The position numbers were made by a program, and so were the translations under genes. From Pyxidicoccus trucidator (GTDB taxonomy: Bacteria; Myxococcota; Myxococcia; Myxococcales; Myxococcaceae), in assembly GCF_010894435.1 (NCBI RefSeq), contig NZ_JAAIXZ010000008.1, positions 372,001 through 436,000 of the forward strand: a DNA stretch of 64,000 nucleotides. The letters are read 5' to 3'. The notes under the pieces are model-generated. The model worked only from the letters and a program-made list of their open reading frames with translations, was not told the origin of the DNA and did not search any database. This document shows positions 18,168 through 28,028 of the stretch, in pieces (positions within the stretch are counted from its first letter, which is position 1; every line of letters starts with the position of its first letter).

Positions 18168-18896
18168 ATGAAGCTATTGGGAAAGGCCGTCCTGGTGACG
18201 GGAGCGAGCCGGGGACTGGGGCAGGCGCTGATGGCGACCTTCGCCCGCCGGGGAGCCCGGGTGGTGGGCGTGGCGCGGCACGCCGGGGAGATGGAGGCCG
18301 CCGCCGCGGCCCTGCGCGCGGAAGGGCTGGAGGCCCACGCGCTGGCGTACGACGTGGGGGACAAGGAGGCCATCTATCCGCTGGTGGGCGCGGCCACCGC
18401 GCTGGTGGGCCCCATCGACGTGCTGGTGAACAACGCGAGCACGCTGGGGCCCACGCCGCTGCCGCTGCTCCTGGACACCGCGTGCGAGGACCTGCAGCGG
18501 GTGCTGGAGGTCAACGTGGTGGGCCCCTTCCGGCTCACCAAGGCGGTGGCGGGCAGCATGGCGGTGCGAGGGCAGGGCCTCGTGCTGAGCATCTCCTCGG
18601 ACGCGGCGGTGTCCGCGTACCCGCGCTGGGGTGCGTACAGCGTGTCCAAGGCGGCGCTGGAGCACCTGTCGCGCATCTGGGCCGCCGAACTGGAGGGCAC
18701 CGGCGTGGCCTTCCTCAACGTGGATCCGGGGGAGATGGACACGCGGATGTACCGCGACGCGGTGCCGGACGCGGACTACTCGAAGCTGGGCAGGCCGGAG
18801 GCGGTGGCGGCGCGCCTCGTCGCGCTGGTGGAGGGGCGGGTGGAGTCACTGCCCTCGGGCACCCGCCTGGAGGCCTCGAAGCTGGAGGCCGCATGA
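18168..18896 (+). CDS. Short-chain dehydrogenase/reductase
   Basis: A 242-residue classical SDR. The cofactor loop is 'TGASRGLGQ' at about 11-19, 'NNAS' follows at about 88, the catalytic Ser lies in 'SISSDAA' and the Tyr/Lys pair in 'YSVSK'. The Arg after the second beta-strand ('VVGVARHAG') suggests NADPH. The AAGGAG at 18153-18158 stands nine bases before the ATG. The stop overlaps the queA-like start by four bases (ATGA), so the two are translationally coupled. Substrate unknown; the unusual pairing is discussed in the findings. Confidence 0.9.
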   Translation: MKLLGKAVLVTGASRGLGQALMATFARRGARVVGVARHAGEMEAAAAALRAEGLEAHALAYDVGDKEAIYPLVGAATALVGPIDVLVNNASTLGPTPLPLLLDTACEDLQRVLEVNVVGPFRLTKAVAGSMAVRGQGLVLSISSDAAVSAYPRWGAYSVSKAALEHLSRIWAAELEGTGVAFLNVDPGEMDTRMYRDAVPDADYSKLGRPEAVAARLVALVEGRVESLPSGTRLEASKLEAA

Positions 18897-19918
18897 AGCC
18901 CGCGACCTGGCCCAATGAGCACCCGGAGACGGGACGCCTGCTGCACGTGGAGCCTCGCGCGGGCCGCTTCTCCGACGCGCGGGTGGCGGACCTGCCCTCG
19001 CTGCTGCGCGCCGGAGACCTGCTGGTGGTGAATGACGCCGCCACGCTGCCCGCCTCGCTGCCCGGCCGCACCGAGTCTGGGGAGCGCATCGAACTGCGGC
19101 TGATGTCGCGAGAGCCGGACGACACCTGGACGGCGGTGCTCTTCGGCGCGGGAGACTGGCGCAAGCGCACCGAGGACCGGCCTCCTCCGCCACCGCTGCC
19201 GCCCGGCGCGAGCCTCGTCGTCGGCGGGCTGAAGGCGCGCGTGGTGGAGGTGCTGCCCCCGTCACCCCGGCTGCTGCGGGTGGCCTTCGAGACCCGGGGT
19301 GCCGCGCTGTGGGCCGCGCTGTACCGGGGCGGCCGGCCGGTGCAGTACGCGTACACGGGGGGCCCGCTGGCGCTGTGGCACGTGCAGACGGTGTATGGCG
19401 CGCGTCCGTGGGCCGTGGAGGCTCCGTCCGCGGGCCTGCCCCTCACCTGGAGCCTGCTGCTGGCCCTGCGGCGCCGGGGCGTGCGGCTGGCGTCCCTCAC
19501 CCACGCGGCGGGGCTGTCCTCCACGGGGGACGACGCGCTGGACGCGGCGCTGCCCCGGCCCGAGCGCTCGGACATTCCCGCCGCCACGGTGGAGGCGGTG
19601 ATGGCCACGCGTGCGGCGGGCGGGCGCGTGGTGGCGGTGGGGACCACGGTGGTGCGGGCCCTGGAGGGCCGCACGGCGCGGTACGGAGGGACGCTGGTGG
19701 CGGGCGAGGAGGTGACGGACCTGCTGCTGGGGCCGGGCTACGTCCCGCGCGTGGTGCACGGGCTGCTCACCGGGGTGCACGAGCCGGGGAGCAGCCACCA
19801 CGCGCTCCTGCAGTCCTTCGCGCCGCTGCCGCTGCTGAAGCAGGCGGCCGCCCACGCCGAGGCGAGCGGCTACCTGGGGCACGAGTTCGGGGACTCGTGC
19901 CTCCTGTTGGATGCGTGA
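18893..19918 (+). CDS. QueA-like S-adenosylmethionine:tRNA ribosyltransferase-isomerase
   Basis: A 341-residue member of the QueA family, which transfers and isomerises the ribosyl part of SAM onto preQ1 in tRNA to make epoxyqueuosine. Recognisable blocks are 'GDLLVVNDAATLPASLPG', 'VQTVYGARPWAVEAPSAGLP' and 'VVAVGTTVVRALEG'. It diverges from canonical QueA: the first block normally reads NNTRVxPAR, and 'GRPVQYAY' replaces the usual 'GHIPLPPYI'. It may be a paralogue acting on another substrate, or the only QueA of this genome. It is coupled to the SDR gene rather than to tgt or yajC. Confidence 0.78.
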   Translation: MKPATWPNEHPETGRLLHVEPRAGRFSDARVADLPSLLRAGDLLVVNDAATLPASLPGRTESGERIELRLMSREPDDTWTAVLFGAGDWRKRTEDRPPPPPLPPGASLVVGGLKARVVEVLPPSPRLLRVAFETRGAALWAALYRGGRPVQYAYTGGPLALWHVQTVYGARPWAVEAPSAGLPLTWSLLLALRRRGVRLASLTHAAGLSSTGDDALDAALPRPERSDIPAATVEAVMATRAAGGRVVAVGTTVVRALEGRTARYGGTLVAGEEVTDLLLGPGYVPRVVHGLLTGVHEPGSSHHALLQSFAPLPLLKQAAAHAEASGYLGHEFGDSCLLLDA

Positions 19919-19928
19919 GGAAGCCTCG

Positions 19929-21149
19929 TCACTGAAGCTGGCCGGGCTCCAGCTCCACCTTCACCCAGCCCGGCTTGCGCAGGTCGAAGTTGCGGTAGGC
20001 GTCGATGGCGCTGCCCATGGGCTCCACGTGCGACAGGATGGCCGTGGGGTCCACCACGCCGGTGCGCACCAGCTCCAGCAGCTTGGGGATGTACTTGCGG
20101 TGGTTGCAGTTGCCCATCCTCAGCGTGAGGTTCTTGTTCATCGCCATGCCGATGGGGAACGTGCGCACCTGTTGCGGGTAGACGCCGATGATGGACAGCG
20201 TGCCCGCCTTGGCCAGCGCGTCCACCGCCCACAGCAGCGCCTGCGCGGGGGCATCGCCCGGCACCCAGTTGTTGCCGTCCGGGTTCGTCTTGGGGGCGGC
20301 CTCCTTTACCTCGCGCTTGAACTCGGCCTTCTCGGCCTTGGCGGCCTTCTCCGCCGGGCCATGGTGGGCATGCATGGAGTCCACGCCCACCGCGTCGATG
20401 GCCCGGTCCACGCCGATGCCGTTGGTGAGGCGCTTGAGCGTCTCGACAGGGTCTTCCTGGTCGAAGTTGATGACCTCGGCGCCCTGGGCCCGCGCCAGCT
20501 CCAGCCGGTCCTCGTGGCAGTCGATGGCGAAGACGCGCCCGGCGCCCAGCAGCTTCGCGCTGACGATGGCGAACAGGCCCACCGGCCCGCAGCCGAACAC
20601 CGCCACGGTGTCGCCGTTCTTGATTTCCGCCAGCTCGGCGCCGAAGTAGCCCGTGGGGAAGATGTCGGAGACGAGGATGGCCTGCTCGTCGGTGACGCCC
20701 TCGGGGACCTTCACCATGCCCACGTGCGCGAAGGGCACCCGCACCTTCTCGGCCTGCATGCCGTGGAACGGCCCCGTCGTCGCCGGGCCGCCGAAGAAGG
20801 CCGTGCCCGCGGCGGGCCCGTTGGGGTTCGCGTCGTTGCACTGGGAGTGGTAGCCCGAGCGGCAGTAGACGCAGTTGCCACAGGCGATGGTGGAGCAGAT
20901 GACCACGCGGTCACCGACGCTGAAGTTGCGCACGTCGTCGCCGACCGACTCGACGTAGCCCACGCCCTCGTGGCCGAGGATGGTGCCCGGCTTCATGCCC
21001 GGCATGGTGCCGCGAATCATGTGCAGGTCCGTGCCACAGATGGCGCTCGCGCTCAGCTTGACGACGGCGTCCGTCGGCTTCTCGATGTTCGGCTCCTCCA
21101 CCTCGTCGAGCCGGATGTCCCCAATCCCATGGAAAACGACAGCCTTCAT
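19929..21149 (-). CDS. Zinc-dependent alcohol dehydrogenase, formaldehyde dehydrogenase-like
   Basis: A 406-residue medium-chain dehydrogenase. The catalytic zinc site is 'CGTDLH' and 'GHEGVGYV'; the structural zinc lobe is the Cys cluster in 'ACGNCVYCRSGYHSQC'. The Rossmann loop is 'VFGCGPVGLF'. An insertion of about 45 mostly charged residues (about 270-315, Lys/Glu-rich, then 'NPDGNNWVPGDAPAQ') is characteristic of the formaldehyde/glutathione-independent dehydrogenase-like group. A GCAGGAG precedes the ATG at 21149. Substrate is not certain; formaldehyde or another small aldehyde/alcohol is plausible. Confidence 0.9.
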   Translation of the reverse strand: MKAVVFHGIGDIRLDEVEEPNIEKPTDAVVKLSASAICGTDLHMIRGTMPGMKPGTILGHEGVGYVESVGDDVRNFSVGDRVVICSTIACGNCVYCRSGYHSQCNDANPNGPAAGTAFFGGPATTGPFHGMQAEKVRVPFAHVGMVKVPEGVTDEQAILVSDIFPTGYFGAELAEIKNGDTVAVFGCGPVGLFAIVSAKLLGAGRVFAIDCHEDRLELARAQGAEVINFDQEDPVETLKRLTNGIGVDRAIDAVGVDSMHAHHGPAEKAAKAEKAEFKREVKEAAPKTNPDGNNWVPGDAPAQALLWAVDALAKAGTLSIIGVYPQQVRTFPIGMAMNKNLTLRMGNCNHRKYIPKLLELVRTGVVDPTAILSHVEPMGSAIDAYRNFDLRKPGWVKVELEPGQLQ

Positions 21150-21301
21150 CGCGCGCGCTCCTGCCCCCCGCGGGGCCCTGGTCCCAAAGCGGACGGGCCC
21201 GCCGGAAGGCGGCCCCGTGCGCTTGGAGGCTGGCCATGGCCCTGGGTGGGGGCAAAGCGCGCGCCGCTTCCTCTTCCGGACAGCAGGCGGCGGAGCGGGC
21301 G

Positions 21302-22816
21302 CTAGCGGCTGGAGCCCTGGTGGACGTGGAACGACAGCCGCTTGCCGAAGACGCGGCGGAAGTTCATCACCTCGTGCTCCACGTTCCACAGCTCCAGGTC
21401 CACGGGCTGGCGCGCGTGCAGGTGCAGGGCGATGCCCTCGCGGCCGTTGGAGACCTTGAAGTCCTTGATGGGCTGGTGGTGGCTGAGGTCCAGCGAGTTG
21501 GCCACGCGCAGCAGGGTGGCCAGCTTGCGCACGGTGCGGGCCTCGGTGGGGTTGAGGCCATCCATGCCCGAGTGGGTCAGCTCCGGCGGGCTGCGCCGGT
21601 GGTAGCGGGCGATGCGGGCCACCAGCTCGCGCTCCCGGTCGGCGAGGCCGGGGAGGTCCGCGTTCCGGATGAGGTAGTAGGTGTGCTTGTGGTGGCGCTC
21701 GTAGCTGACGGCGTGGCCGACGTCGTGCAGCAGCGCGGCGACCTCCAGGTAGGGGCGCACCGACAGCGGGAGCTGGTGGAGCGAGGCCAGGCTGTCGAAG
21801 AGGCTGAGGGAGAGGCGGGTGACCTGGCGCGCGTGCTTCTCGTCGAAGAAGAAGCGCTGGCCCATGGCGACGGCGGCATCCGCGAGGCTGTGGTCCTCGC
21901 GCTCCGTGTCCTGGCGGTAGAGCAGGTCCACGAGGATGCCGTCGCGCAGGCCGCGGTTGACGGCGCTGACGGACTCCACGCCCAGGTGCCGGGCCACGGC
22001 CTCCAGGATGACGGCGCCGGAGACGATGATGTCCGCACGGCGCGGGTCAAAGCGCTTGCGGCGGCGCTCGGGAGGCATCTCCGCGAGCGTGTCCACCGTC
22101 TGGGTGAGCTGGCGCACGGTGGCGTTGCCGCTGCTCTCGCTGGCGGCGAAGGACACCACGGCGTTGATGGTGCCGGAGGAGCCGAGCGCGATGCGGGGCA
22201 CGTTGGTCAGCTTCTCGGGCAGTATCTTGCGCAGCGCCTCGTAGACGAAGCTGCGCATGAGGCGGAGCTGCTTGGGCGTCACCGTGCGGGAGGCGTCGAA
22301 GACCTCGGTGAGGCGCACGGAGCCGAGCGCGAGGCTCCACAGGTTGTCGGGCTTCTCGCCCACGGCGGTGGCGATTTCGGTGCTACCGCCGCCGATGTCG
22401 ATGAGGAGCGAGCGGGAGCCGGGCGGCTTGCGGTGGAGCACGCCGAGGCAGATGAGACGGGCTTCCTCCTTGCCGCTGACGACTTCCAGGTTGAGGCCGG
22501 CCTCCTCGCGCACGCGGCGGACGATGTCGCTGCTGTTGCGCGCCTCGCGCAAGGCGCTGGTGGCCACGGCGCGCACGTGGGCCTTGTGGCGGCGGCAGAG
22601 GGCGGCGTAGCGGCGCAGGGTGGACAGGAGCCGCTCGGCGGTCTCCTCCGGCATGGCGCCGGTGGCGAAGACGCCCTCGCCGGGGCGGATGGGGTCTCGC
22701 TCCTGGTGCAGCGTCTCGAGCGAGCCATCGGTGTCCGGGCGGGCCAGCTCCAGGCGCACGGCATTGGTGCCCACGTCGATGGCGGCGAGAACGGGCTGGA
22801 GGGGGGCAGTGGGCAT
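21302..22816 (-). CDS. ppx: Ppx/GppA phosphatase with C-terminal HD domain
   Basis: A 504-residue protein. Residues about 10-305 are the sugar-kinase/actin-like Ppx/GppA domain ('AIDVGTNAVRLELA', 'IDIGGGSTEI', 'ALGSSGTINAV'). Residues about 320-500 contain an HD-type helical domain ('ALLHDVGHAV', 'HHKHTYYLIRN'). This layout is that of long exopolyphosphatases, which remove terminal phosphates from polyphosphate and may cleave pppGpp. Two ATGs, three codons apart, could start it (22816 or 22825). It acts in the cytosol in polyphosphate and stringent-response control. Confidence 0.92.
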   Translation of the reverse strand: MPTAPLQPVLAAIDVGTNAVRLELARPDTDGSLETLHQERDPIRPGEGVFATGAMPEETAERLLSTLRRYAALCRRHKAHVRAVATSALREARNSSDIVRRVREEAGLNLEVVSGKEEARLICLGVLHRKPPGSRSLLIDIGGGSTEIATAVGEKPDNLWSLALGSVRLTEVFDASRTVTPKQLRLMRSFVYEALRKILPEKLTNVPRIALGSSGTINAVVSFAASESSGNATVRQLTQTVDTLAEMPPERRRKRFDPRRADIIVSGAVILEAVARHLGVESVSAVNRGLRDGILVDLLYRQDTEREDHSLADAAVAMGQRFFFDEKHARQVTRLSLSLFDSLASLHQLPLSVRPYLEVAALLHDVGHAVSYERHHKHTYYLIRNADLPGLADRERELVARIARYHRRSPPELTHSGMDGLNPTEARTVRKLATLLRVANSLDLSHHQPIKDFKVSNGREGIALHLHARQPVDLELWNVEHEVMNFRRVFGKRLSFHVHQGSSR

Positions 22817-22869
22817 GGCGTGCACCGAGTGTAGGGCGCGACGCCACGTGACGCAGCGGGAACCGACAG

Positions 22870-22902
22870 GGCTGTCAGACAGGAGGAACTCGTGTGACAG
22901 CC
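22870..22902 (-). terminator. Inverted repeat after the DUF3396 gene
   Basis: A perfect 8-bp inverted repeat, GGCTGTCA (22870-22877) and TGACAGCC (22895-22902), with a 17-base loop. It lies just past the stop of the minus-strand DUF3396 gene and upstream of ppx. It could terminate the first or regulate the second. No T-run is visible. Confidence 0.35.
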
Positions 22903-22919
22903 GTGTAGCGAGGAGAGGC

Positions 22920-23828
22920 TCAGTCGAGGAAGCGGCGCTCCCAGCGGCGGGCGTCGTCCGGATTCATGCCGAGGACATATTCCCCTTCACCCCAGAGGGT
23001 CCACGGCTCCAGCACGCGGGCCAGCTCACGGTAGGCGGGAAGGTCCTTGCCCTGCTCGGTGTCACCGGCCTCCGGCCAGGGGCCGAGGGTGACGACGGCG
23101 CGGTCTCCTTCCAGCTCCTGCACGGTGGTTCCGGGCGTGTGGAGGCGGGAGCGCAGGCCGGAGACTCCGCCCAGTTCGCCGAGCACGGGCTGGCCGAGAA
23201 AGGTCAGCCAGGAGGGGCTTCGGACGCGAGTGCCGATGCGCATGGAAGTGATGCTCGGAAGGAGCACATCCATCCCCGGGTAGCGGAAGCAGTACTGGCG
23301 GACCTCACGTGCCACGCCTGCCAGGTCCAACTGGCAGTTGAAGGCGAGGCCCGCGTTGCCAGAGTTGAAGGGAAGAGGTGCGGCAAGTTCGAGCAGGAAC
23401 TCGCGCACCACCTGTGGCCCCTGCTCCAGGAATTCGGTCGGCAGCCAGAAAGAGACCACGCACGTTTCTTCAGGGGTGTGCGCCAGTGATGGGAGCTTGA
23501 GCTCCCGGCCCAGATACTCAATCCGGAAACGGGCTTCACTGCCGGAGTCAGCGGTCAAATAGAGCGAGCCCCAGGGCTCTTCCACCATGTTGCGGTAGGT
23601 GTACTCCCAGCCACTCGCATCAAGACGTTGCCACTCCGCGTCCGCGTCCGCATACCAGCTCAGCGCATGCGCACCGACGGCACGGCGGTATGTATCGAGG
23701 GAACGCAGTACGCCGGGGGCGGCTTCTGAATGGGGGCGTCGCATGTGGAAACAGGCGCAGAGCCCTTCTCGAATCAAGACATGCCCATTCTTCGCGAGGA
23801 CACGGATTCTCGGATGATGCTCGCTCAT
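22920..23828 (-). CDS. DUF3396 protein, probable immunity protein
   Basis: A 302-residue cytosolic protein with the DUF3396 look: an early 'GLCACFHMRRPHSEAA', a middle 'VVSFWLPTEFLEQG', 'PLPFNSGNAGLAFN' and 'RYPGMDVLLP', and a late 'WLTFLGQPVLGELGG'. The family is known as the immunity partner of VRR-Nuc type VI secretion effectors. Here its ATG overlaps by four bases the stop of a gene whose end is a VRR-NUC-like nuclease, the expected effector-then-immunity order. Slightly lower GC than neighbours suggests transfer. The immunity role is inferred from family and position. Confidence 0.8.
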   Translation of the reverse strand: MSEHHPRIRVLAKNGHVLIREGLCACFHMRRPHSEAAPGVLRSLDTYRRAVGAHALSWYADADAEWQRLDASGWEYTYRNMVEEPWGSLYLTADSGSEARFRIEYLGRELKLPSLAHTPEETCVVSFWLPTEFLEQGPQVVREFLLELAAPLPFNSGNAGLAFNCQLDLAGVAREVRQYCFRYPGMDVLLPSITSMRIGTRVRSPSWLTFLGQPVLGELGGVSGLRSRLHTPGTTVQELEGDRAVVTLGPWPEAGDTEQGKDLPAYRELARVLEPWTLWGEGEYVLGMNPDDARRWERRFLD

Positions 23829-24525
23829 GGCATGACTCCCAGCCTGGGAACGACACGAAAGACGCCTTCCTGCGGATTCAATGCCTCCCTATACACGTCG
23901 TTCTGCCATTTCCCATCGTGCACATTGCCCCGGGGATACCGACGCCAGGGCGGGGCGTCATCGATACTCACGCAAGGAAACTTGAAGTCGTAGACAGCAA
24001 GCGTTCGGCCTGGGTCGTCCGTGTGGATGACGATGTCGGGCACGATGGACCCCTTCAGTTCCTCACTGGGGCCGTGCTGCAACAGGGACTGCTCCTTTTC
24101 GCGGCTCCTACCTTGTGCATCTCCGTGCCGAGCTTCATGGCAAAGGTCACAGGCTTGCCCTGAGCATCATTTCCCACCACGGTCCTGCACTGCTCCGGAG
24201 TGGGACGCTTCCCGTCGAATAGCTCCAAGAGCACCGCCGAGCGCGCCACGTCGGCGCACTCCGCCAGCGCCCGTTCGAGAAGGTTCTGCTGTTCCTTCGT
24301 CAGCACCCGCAGTACCGCACTGCCTGTGGTGCCCACCGAAGCCAACACCCGCGCGCCCTGCGCCCCCGGCACGAGCGCCTCTACCCCCGTCTGGGCACAT
24401 CGCGCCGGATTCACCCGACAGCCCGCCGTCAGCGAGTCCAGCCGGTATCCATCCGCTCGCCCACGCTCCGGCGTCCCCGCGCATCCCACGAGCGCGGCAC
24501 AAACCACCACCCACAAGGCTCGCAT
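23825..24525 (-). pseudogene. VRR-NUC-like nuclease lipoprotein, frameshifted effector
   Basis: Two adjacent open frames on the minus strand together make one protein. 24525-24055 encodes 156 residues with a lipoprotein signal ('AALVGC', Cys 15) and a helical domain ending in 'MKLGTEMHK'. From about 24113 onward the conserved reading continues in another frame to 23825: 'SIVPDIVIH', 'VYDFKFPC', 'PWRRYP', ending 'RVVPRLGVMP'. The Glu in 'TEMH', the Asp in 'PDIV' and the D-x-K in 'DFK' are the expected PD-(D/E)xK nuclease residues, split by the shift. The linker also looks shorter than I recall for relatives, so a small deletion is likely. The end overlaps the DUF3396 gene (ATGA). Confidence 0.72.
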
Positions 24526-24599
24526 GTCCCCTCCAGAGAGAGGACGCTACGAACCCGACCCGCCCCTCCAGAATGAGGGGAACCCACAGGCCCGCGGTG

Positions 24600-25736
24600 T
24601 CACCGCTTCCGACGCCGACCGATGAAGCTGGCGAACCGCTCAGCGAACCGCGCCACGGCCAGCCCCACGACATCCAGCAGCCACCGCTGCAACCCCGAGC
24701 GCCCGCACTGCTCCAGGAACACGCGCCGCGACACCGCCATGTGCTTCTCCAGCCACAGCGCCGCCTCCGCCGAGACGCGCGGCTCCTCCACCTCCACCAG
24801 CGTCTCCAGATTGACGAGCGACAGCGGGTCCAGGTTGAAGCTGCCCACGAGCAGCTTCTTCCCGTCCATCACCGCTGCCTTCGCGTGCAGCGTGGACGCC
24901 GTCCACTCGTAGATGCCCACGCCCGCGCGCAGGAAGTCGCGGTACAGCCGCATCGTCGCCGCGCGCGCGAACACCACGTCGCTGCGCCCGGCCAGCAGCA
25001 GCGACACCTTCACCCCGCGCCGTGCCGCGCGCTTCAGCGCCCGCACGAAGCTCATGTCCGGAAGGAAGTACGCGTGCGCCAGCACCACCTCGTGCCGCGC
25101 GCCATCAATCGCCTTCAGGTACCGCTTGCGCAGCCGGTGTCCTCCGCCGAAGCCCGACAGGAACAGGCTCACCGGGCCCGACGTCAGCGAGGACGCTCCC
25201 GCGTGCAGCTTCGCCCCGAGCTGCCGGCAGATGTCGCCCCGCAGCTCCACCGCCAGGTCCGCCCAGCCCGGCTCGTCGCCGTGCGCCGCGTACTCGTCCC
25301 CGATGTTGATGCCACCCAGGAACGCCACCGCGTCATCCACCAGGAGAATCTTGCGGTGGTTGCGCCACGAGCGGCCGGTGAACAGCGACGTGAGCGGGTT
25401 GTACACGCGCACCTTCGCGCCCGCGGCCTGGAGCGTCTCCGTGAGGTGGCTGCTGGCCTTGATGCTGCCCCAGCCGTCCACCACCACCTTCACCGTCACA
25501 CCCCGCCGCGCCGCCGCGATGAGGGCCTCGACGAAGCGCGCACCCACGCCCTCGCGCTCGAAGGTGTACACCTCCAGGTGCACCCGGTGCTTCGCGGAGG
25601 CGATGGCCTCCAGCATCCGCGGGTACGCCGCCGTCCCGCCGTCCAGCAGGGTGATGCGCTCCGCACCGTCCTCTGCGACAGGGATGGGGGCGGGGAACGG
25701 GACGGACAGCGGGGACAGGGCGGCTTCGGTGCTCAT
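24600..25736 (-). CDS. Phospholipase D/cardiolipin synthase family protein
   Basis: A 378-residue protein with two HKD catalytic motifs: 'NHRKILLVDDAVAFLGGIN' (about 128-146) and 'LHAKAAVMDGKKLLVGSFN' (about 268-286). Each contains HxKx4D and the trailing Gly-Asn. This is the arrangement of ClsB-like cardiolipin synthases, which join phosphatidyl groups at the inner membrane. There is no N-terminal transmembrane helix, also as in ClsB; a hydrophobic or basic C-terminal helix ('LLDVVGLAVARFAERF') could attach it to the membrane. A generic phosphodiesterase activity is the alternative. Confidence 0.9.
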   Translation of the reverse strand: MSTEAALSPLSVPFPAPIPVAEDGAERITLLDGGTAAYPRMLEAIASAKHRVHLEVYTFEREGVGARFVEALIAAARRGVTVKVVVDGWGSIKASSHLTETLQAAGAKVRVYNPLTSLFTGRSWRNHRKILLVDDAVAFLGGINIGDEYAAHGDEPGWADLAVELRGDICRQLGAKLHAGASSLTSGPVSLFLSGFGGGHRLRKRYLKAIDGARHEVVLAHAYFLPDMSFVRALKRAARRGVKVSLLLAGRSDVVFARAATMRLYRDFLRAGVGIYEWTASTLHAKAAVMDGKKLLVGSFNLDPLSLVNLETLVEVEEPRVSAEAALWLEKHMAVSRRVFLEQCGRSGLQRWLLDVVGLAVARFAERFASFIGRRRKR

Positions 25737-25816
25737 GGACGTCCCACCCTACCGCTCCCGGTGCGGAAGCGGCACGGCCTCCGGGTGACACCGACGCTGT
25801 CCCACCTGCGACGACG

Positions 25817-26029
25817 TCAGTCGTCGTGCTTGCGAGCGCCCTTGCCCTTGCCCTTGTGACGGCACTCGTCGCCATCCCAGTACTGGCTCGGGTGGCACTG
25901 CTTGCTGCTGACCTTGGACTTCTTCGACTTGGACGGAGAGGACTGCGCTTCCTTGAGGCCGCGGTGGTAGATGCAACCCTGGAGCGAGACCAGGGCAAGG
26001 ACGGGGACGAGGAGGCGAAGGGTCTTCAT
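25817..26029 (-). CDS. Small lipoprotein, Ser/Lys-rich
   Basis: A 70-residue protein with a signal peptide and lipobox 'SLQGC' (Cys 19). The mature part is highly basic ('SPSKSKKSKVSSKQC', then 'KGKGKGARKHDD') around 'CHPSQYWDGDECRHKG', which has two Cys that could pair. Such short 'CHPSQYWDG..C' lipoproteins occur in myxobacteria. It faces the Ser/Thr kinase gene, with the two starts 117 bases apart. Function unknown. Confidence 0.75.
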   Translation of the reverse strand: MKTLRLLVPVLALVSLQGCIYHRGLKEAQSSPSKSKKSKVSSKQCHPSQYWDGDECRHKGKGKGARKHDD

Positions 26030-26146
26030 GGGGGAACGCAGGGTAGCGGACTCCACCGTGGAGTCATCTCCCCCCGGACCCGCTCGCCCGGCTGGTGGCC
26101 ACACCGCCCATCGACGCTGCGCGCGTGCTCCGCTACCCTCCGGCCC

Positions 26147-27238
<1,092 letters not shown>

Positions 27239-27256
27239 AGGCGGGAGGAGAAGTCC

Positions 27257-27454
27257 ATGGGGCGCATCGTCACCTTCGTGCTGGGCCTGGGCATCGTCGT
27301 CGCGGTGCTTTGGTACGTGATGTACAGGCCCATGCAGGTACAGCCCGAGGCAGCCCCCGCCCAGCGCCTGGAGAACGTGCGCCGGGCCGCGGACCAGGTG
27401 GAGGCGGACCTCCAGAAGAAGGCTGACGACCTGCTCAAGCAGAAGCAGGAGTAG
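27257..27454 (+). CDS. Small single-span membrane protein
   Basis: A 65-residue protein with one transmembrane helix (about 4-22, 'IVTFVLGLGIVVAVLWYVM') and a charged coiled-coil-like tail ('ENVRRAADQVEADLQKKADDLL'). A GGAGGAG six bases before the ATG supports it. It follows the membrane-anchored kinase by 18 bases, so it may be a partner of that kinase. Function unknown. Confidence 0.75.
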   Translation: MGRIVTFVLGLGIVVAVLWYVMYRPMQVQPEAAPAQRLENVRRAADQVEADLQKKADDLLKQKQE

Positions 27455-27470
27455 GCCCGGCCGGGGCCGC

Positions 27471-27833
27471 TCAGCCCTTCTTCTTCTCGTGCGTGACGGT
27501 GACGATGGTGCCGATGCCGCCGCGCACGAAGAAGTCGCCCACGACGGTGAGCTTGCGCGGCTGAATCGCCTTGATGATGTCGTCGGCGATGGTGTTGGTG
27601 ACCTTCTCGTGGAAGGCCCCCTCGTTCCGGTAGGCCCACATGTAGAGCTTGAGGCTCTTGAGCTCCACGCAGAGCTGGTCCGGCACGTACGTAATCTTGA
27701 AGCGTGCGAAGTCCGGCTGGCCCGTCAGGGGGCACAGGCAGGTGAACTCCGGGCAGTCGAAGGCGATCTCATAGTCGCGATCGGCTGCCGGGTTGGGGAA
27801 GGTCTGGATGTCCTTGGTCGGCTGCGAGGGCAT
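27471..27833 (-). CDS. queF: NADPH-dependent 7-cyano-7-deazaguanine reductase (QueF)
   Basis: A 120-residue unimodular QueF of the YkvM type. It reduces the nitrile of preQ0 to the amine preQ1 in queuosine synthesis. The covalent Cys is about 34 in 'TCLCPLTGQPDFA'; 'LKLYMWAYRNEGAFHE' carries the substrate Glu and the QueF motif, and 'GGIGTIVTVTHEKK' ends the barrel. The short length excludes the two-domain E. coli type. The start at 27833 is by family length; an upstream ATG would add 12 residues. The queA-like gene is 8 kb away, so the pathway is not clustered. Confidence 0.95.
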   Translation of the reverse strand: MPSQPTKDIQTFPNPAADRDYEIAFDCPEFTCLCPLTGQPDFARFKITYVPDQLCVELKSLKLYMWAYRNEGAFHEKVTNTIADDIIKAIQPRKLTVVGDFFVRGGIGTIVTVTHEKKKG

Positions 27834-28028
27834 GGCGCTGTCGTCTACCACACCGACGCTGAGTGTCATCCTCCCCGTGGATGTCGGCTTGCTGGCTGCC
27901 CTGGAGGGCATCTGTCGGCCCCCCAACGTGCCCGGCGTCCACCAGCGGGGAATCCGGGGGGAGGGTCGGTTGCAAGCCCGGGGAGGCGCTCATAATCCCC
28001 ACAGGGCCTCTCCCCCCGTTCCGAGCAC

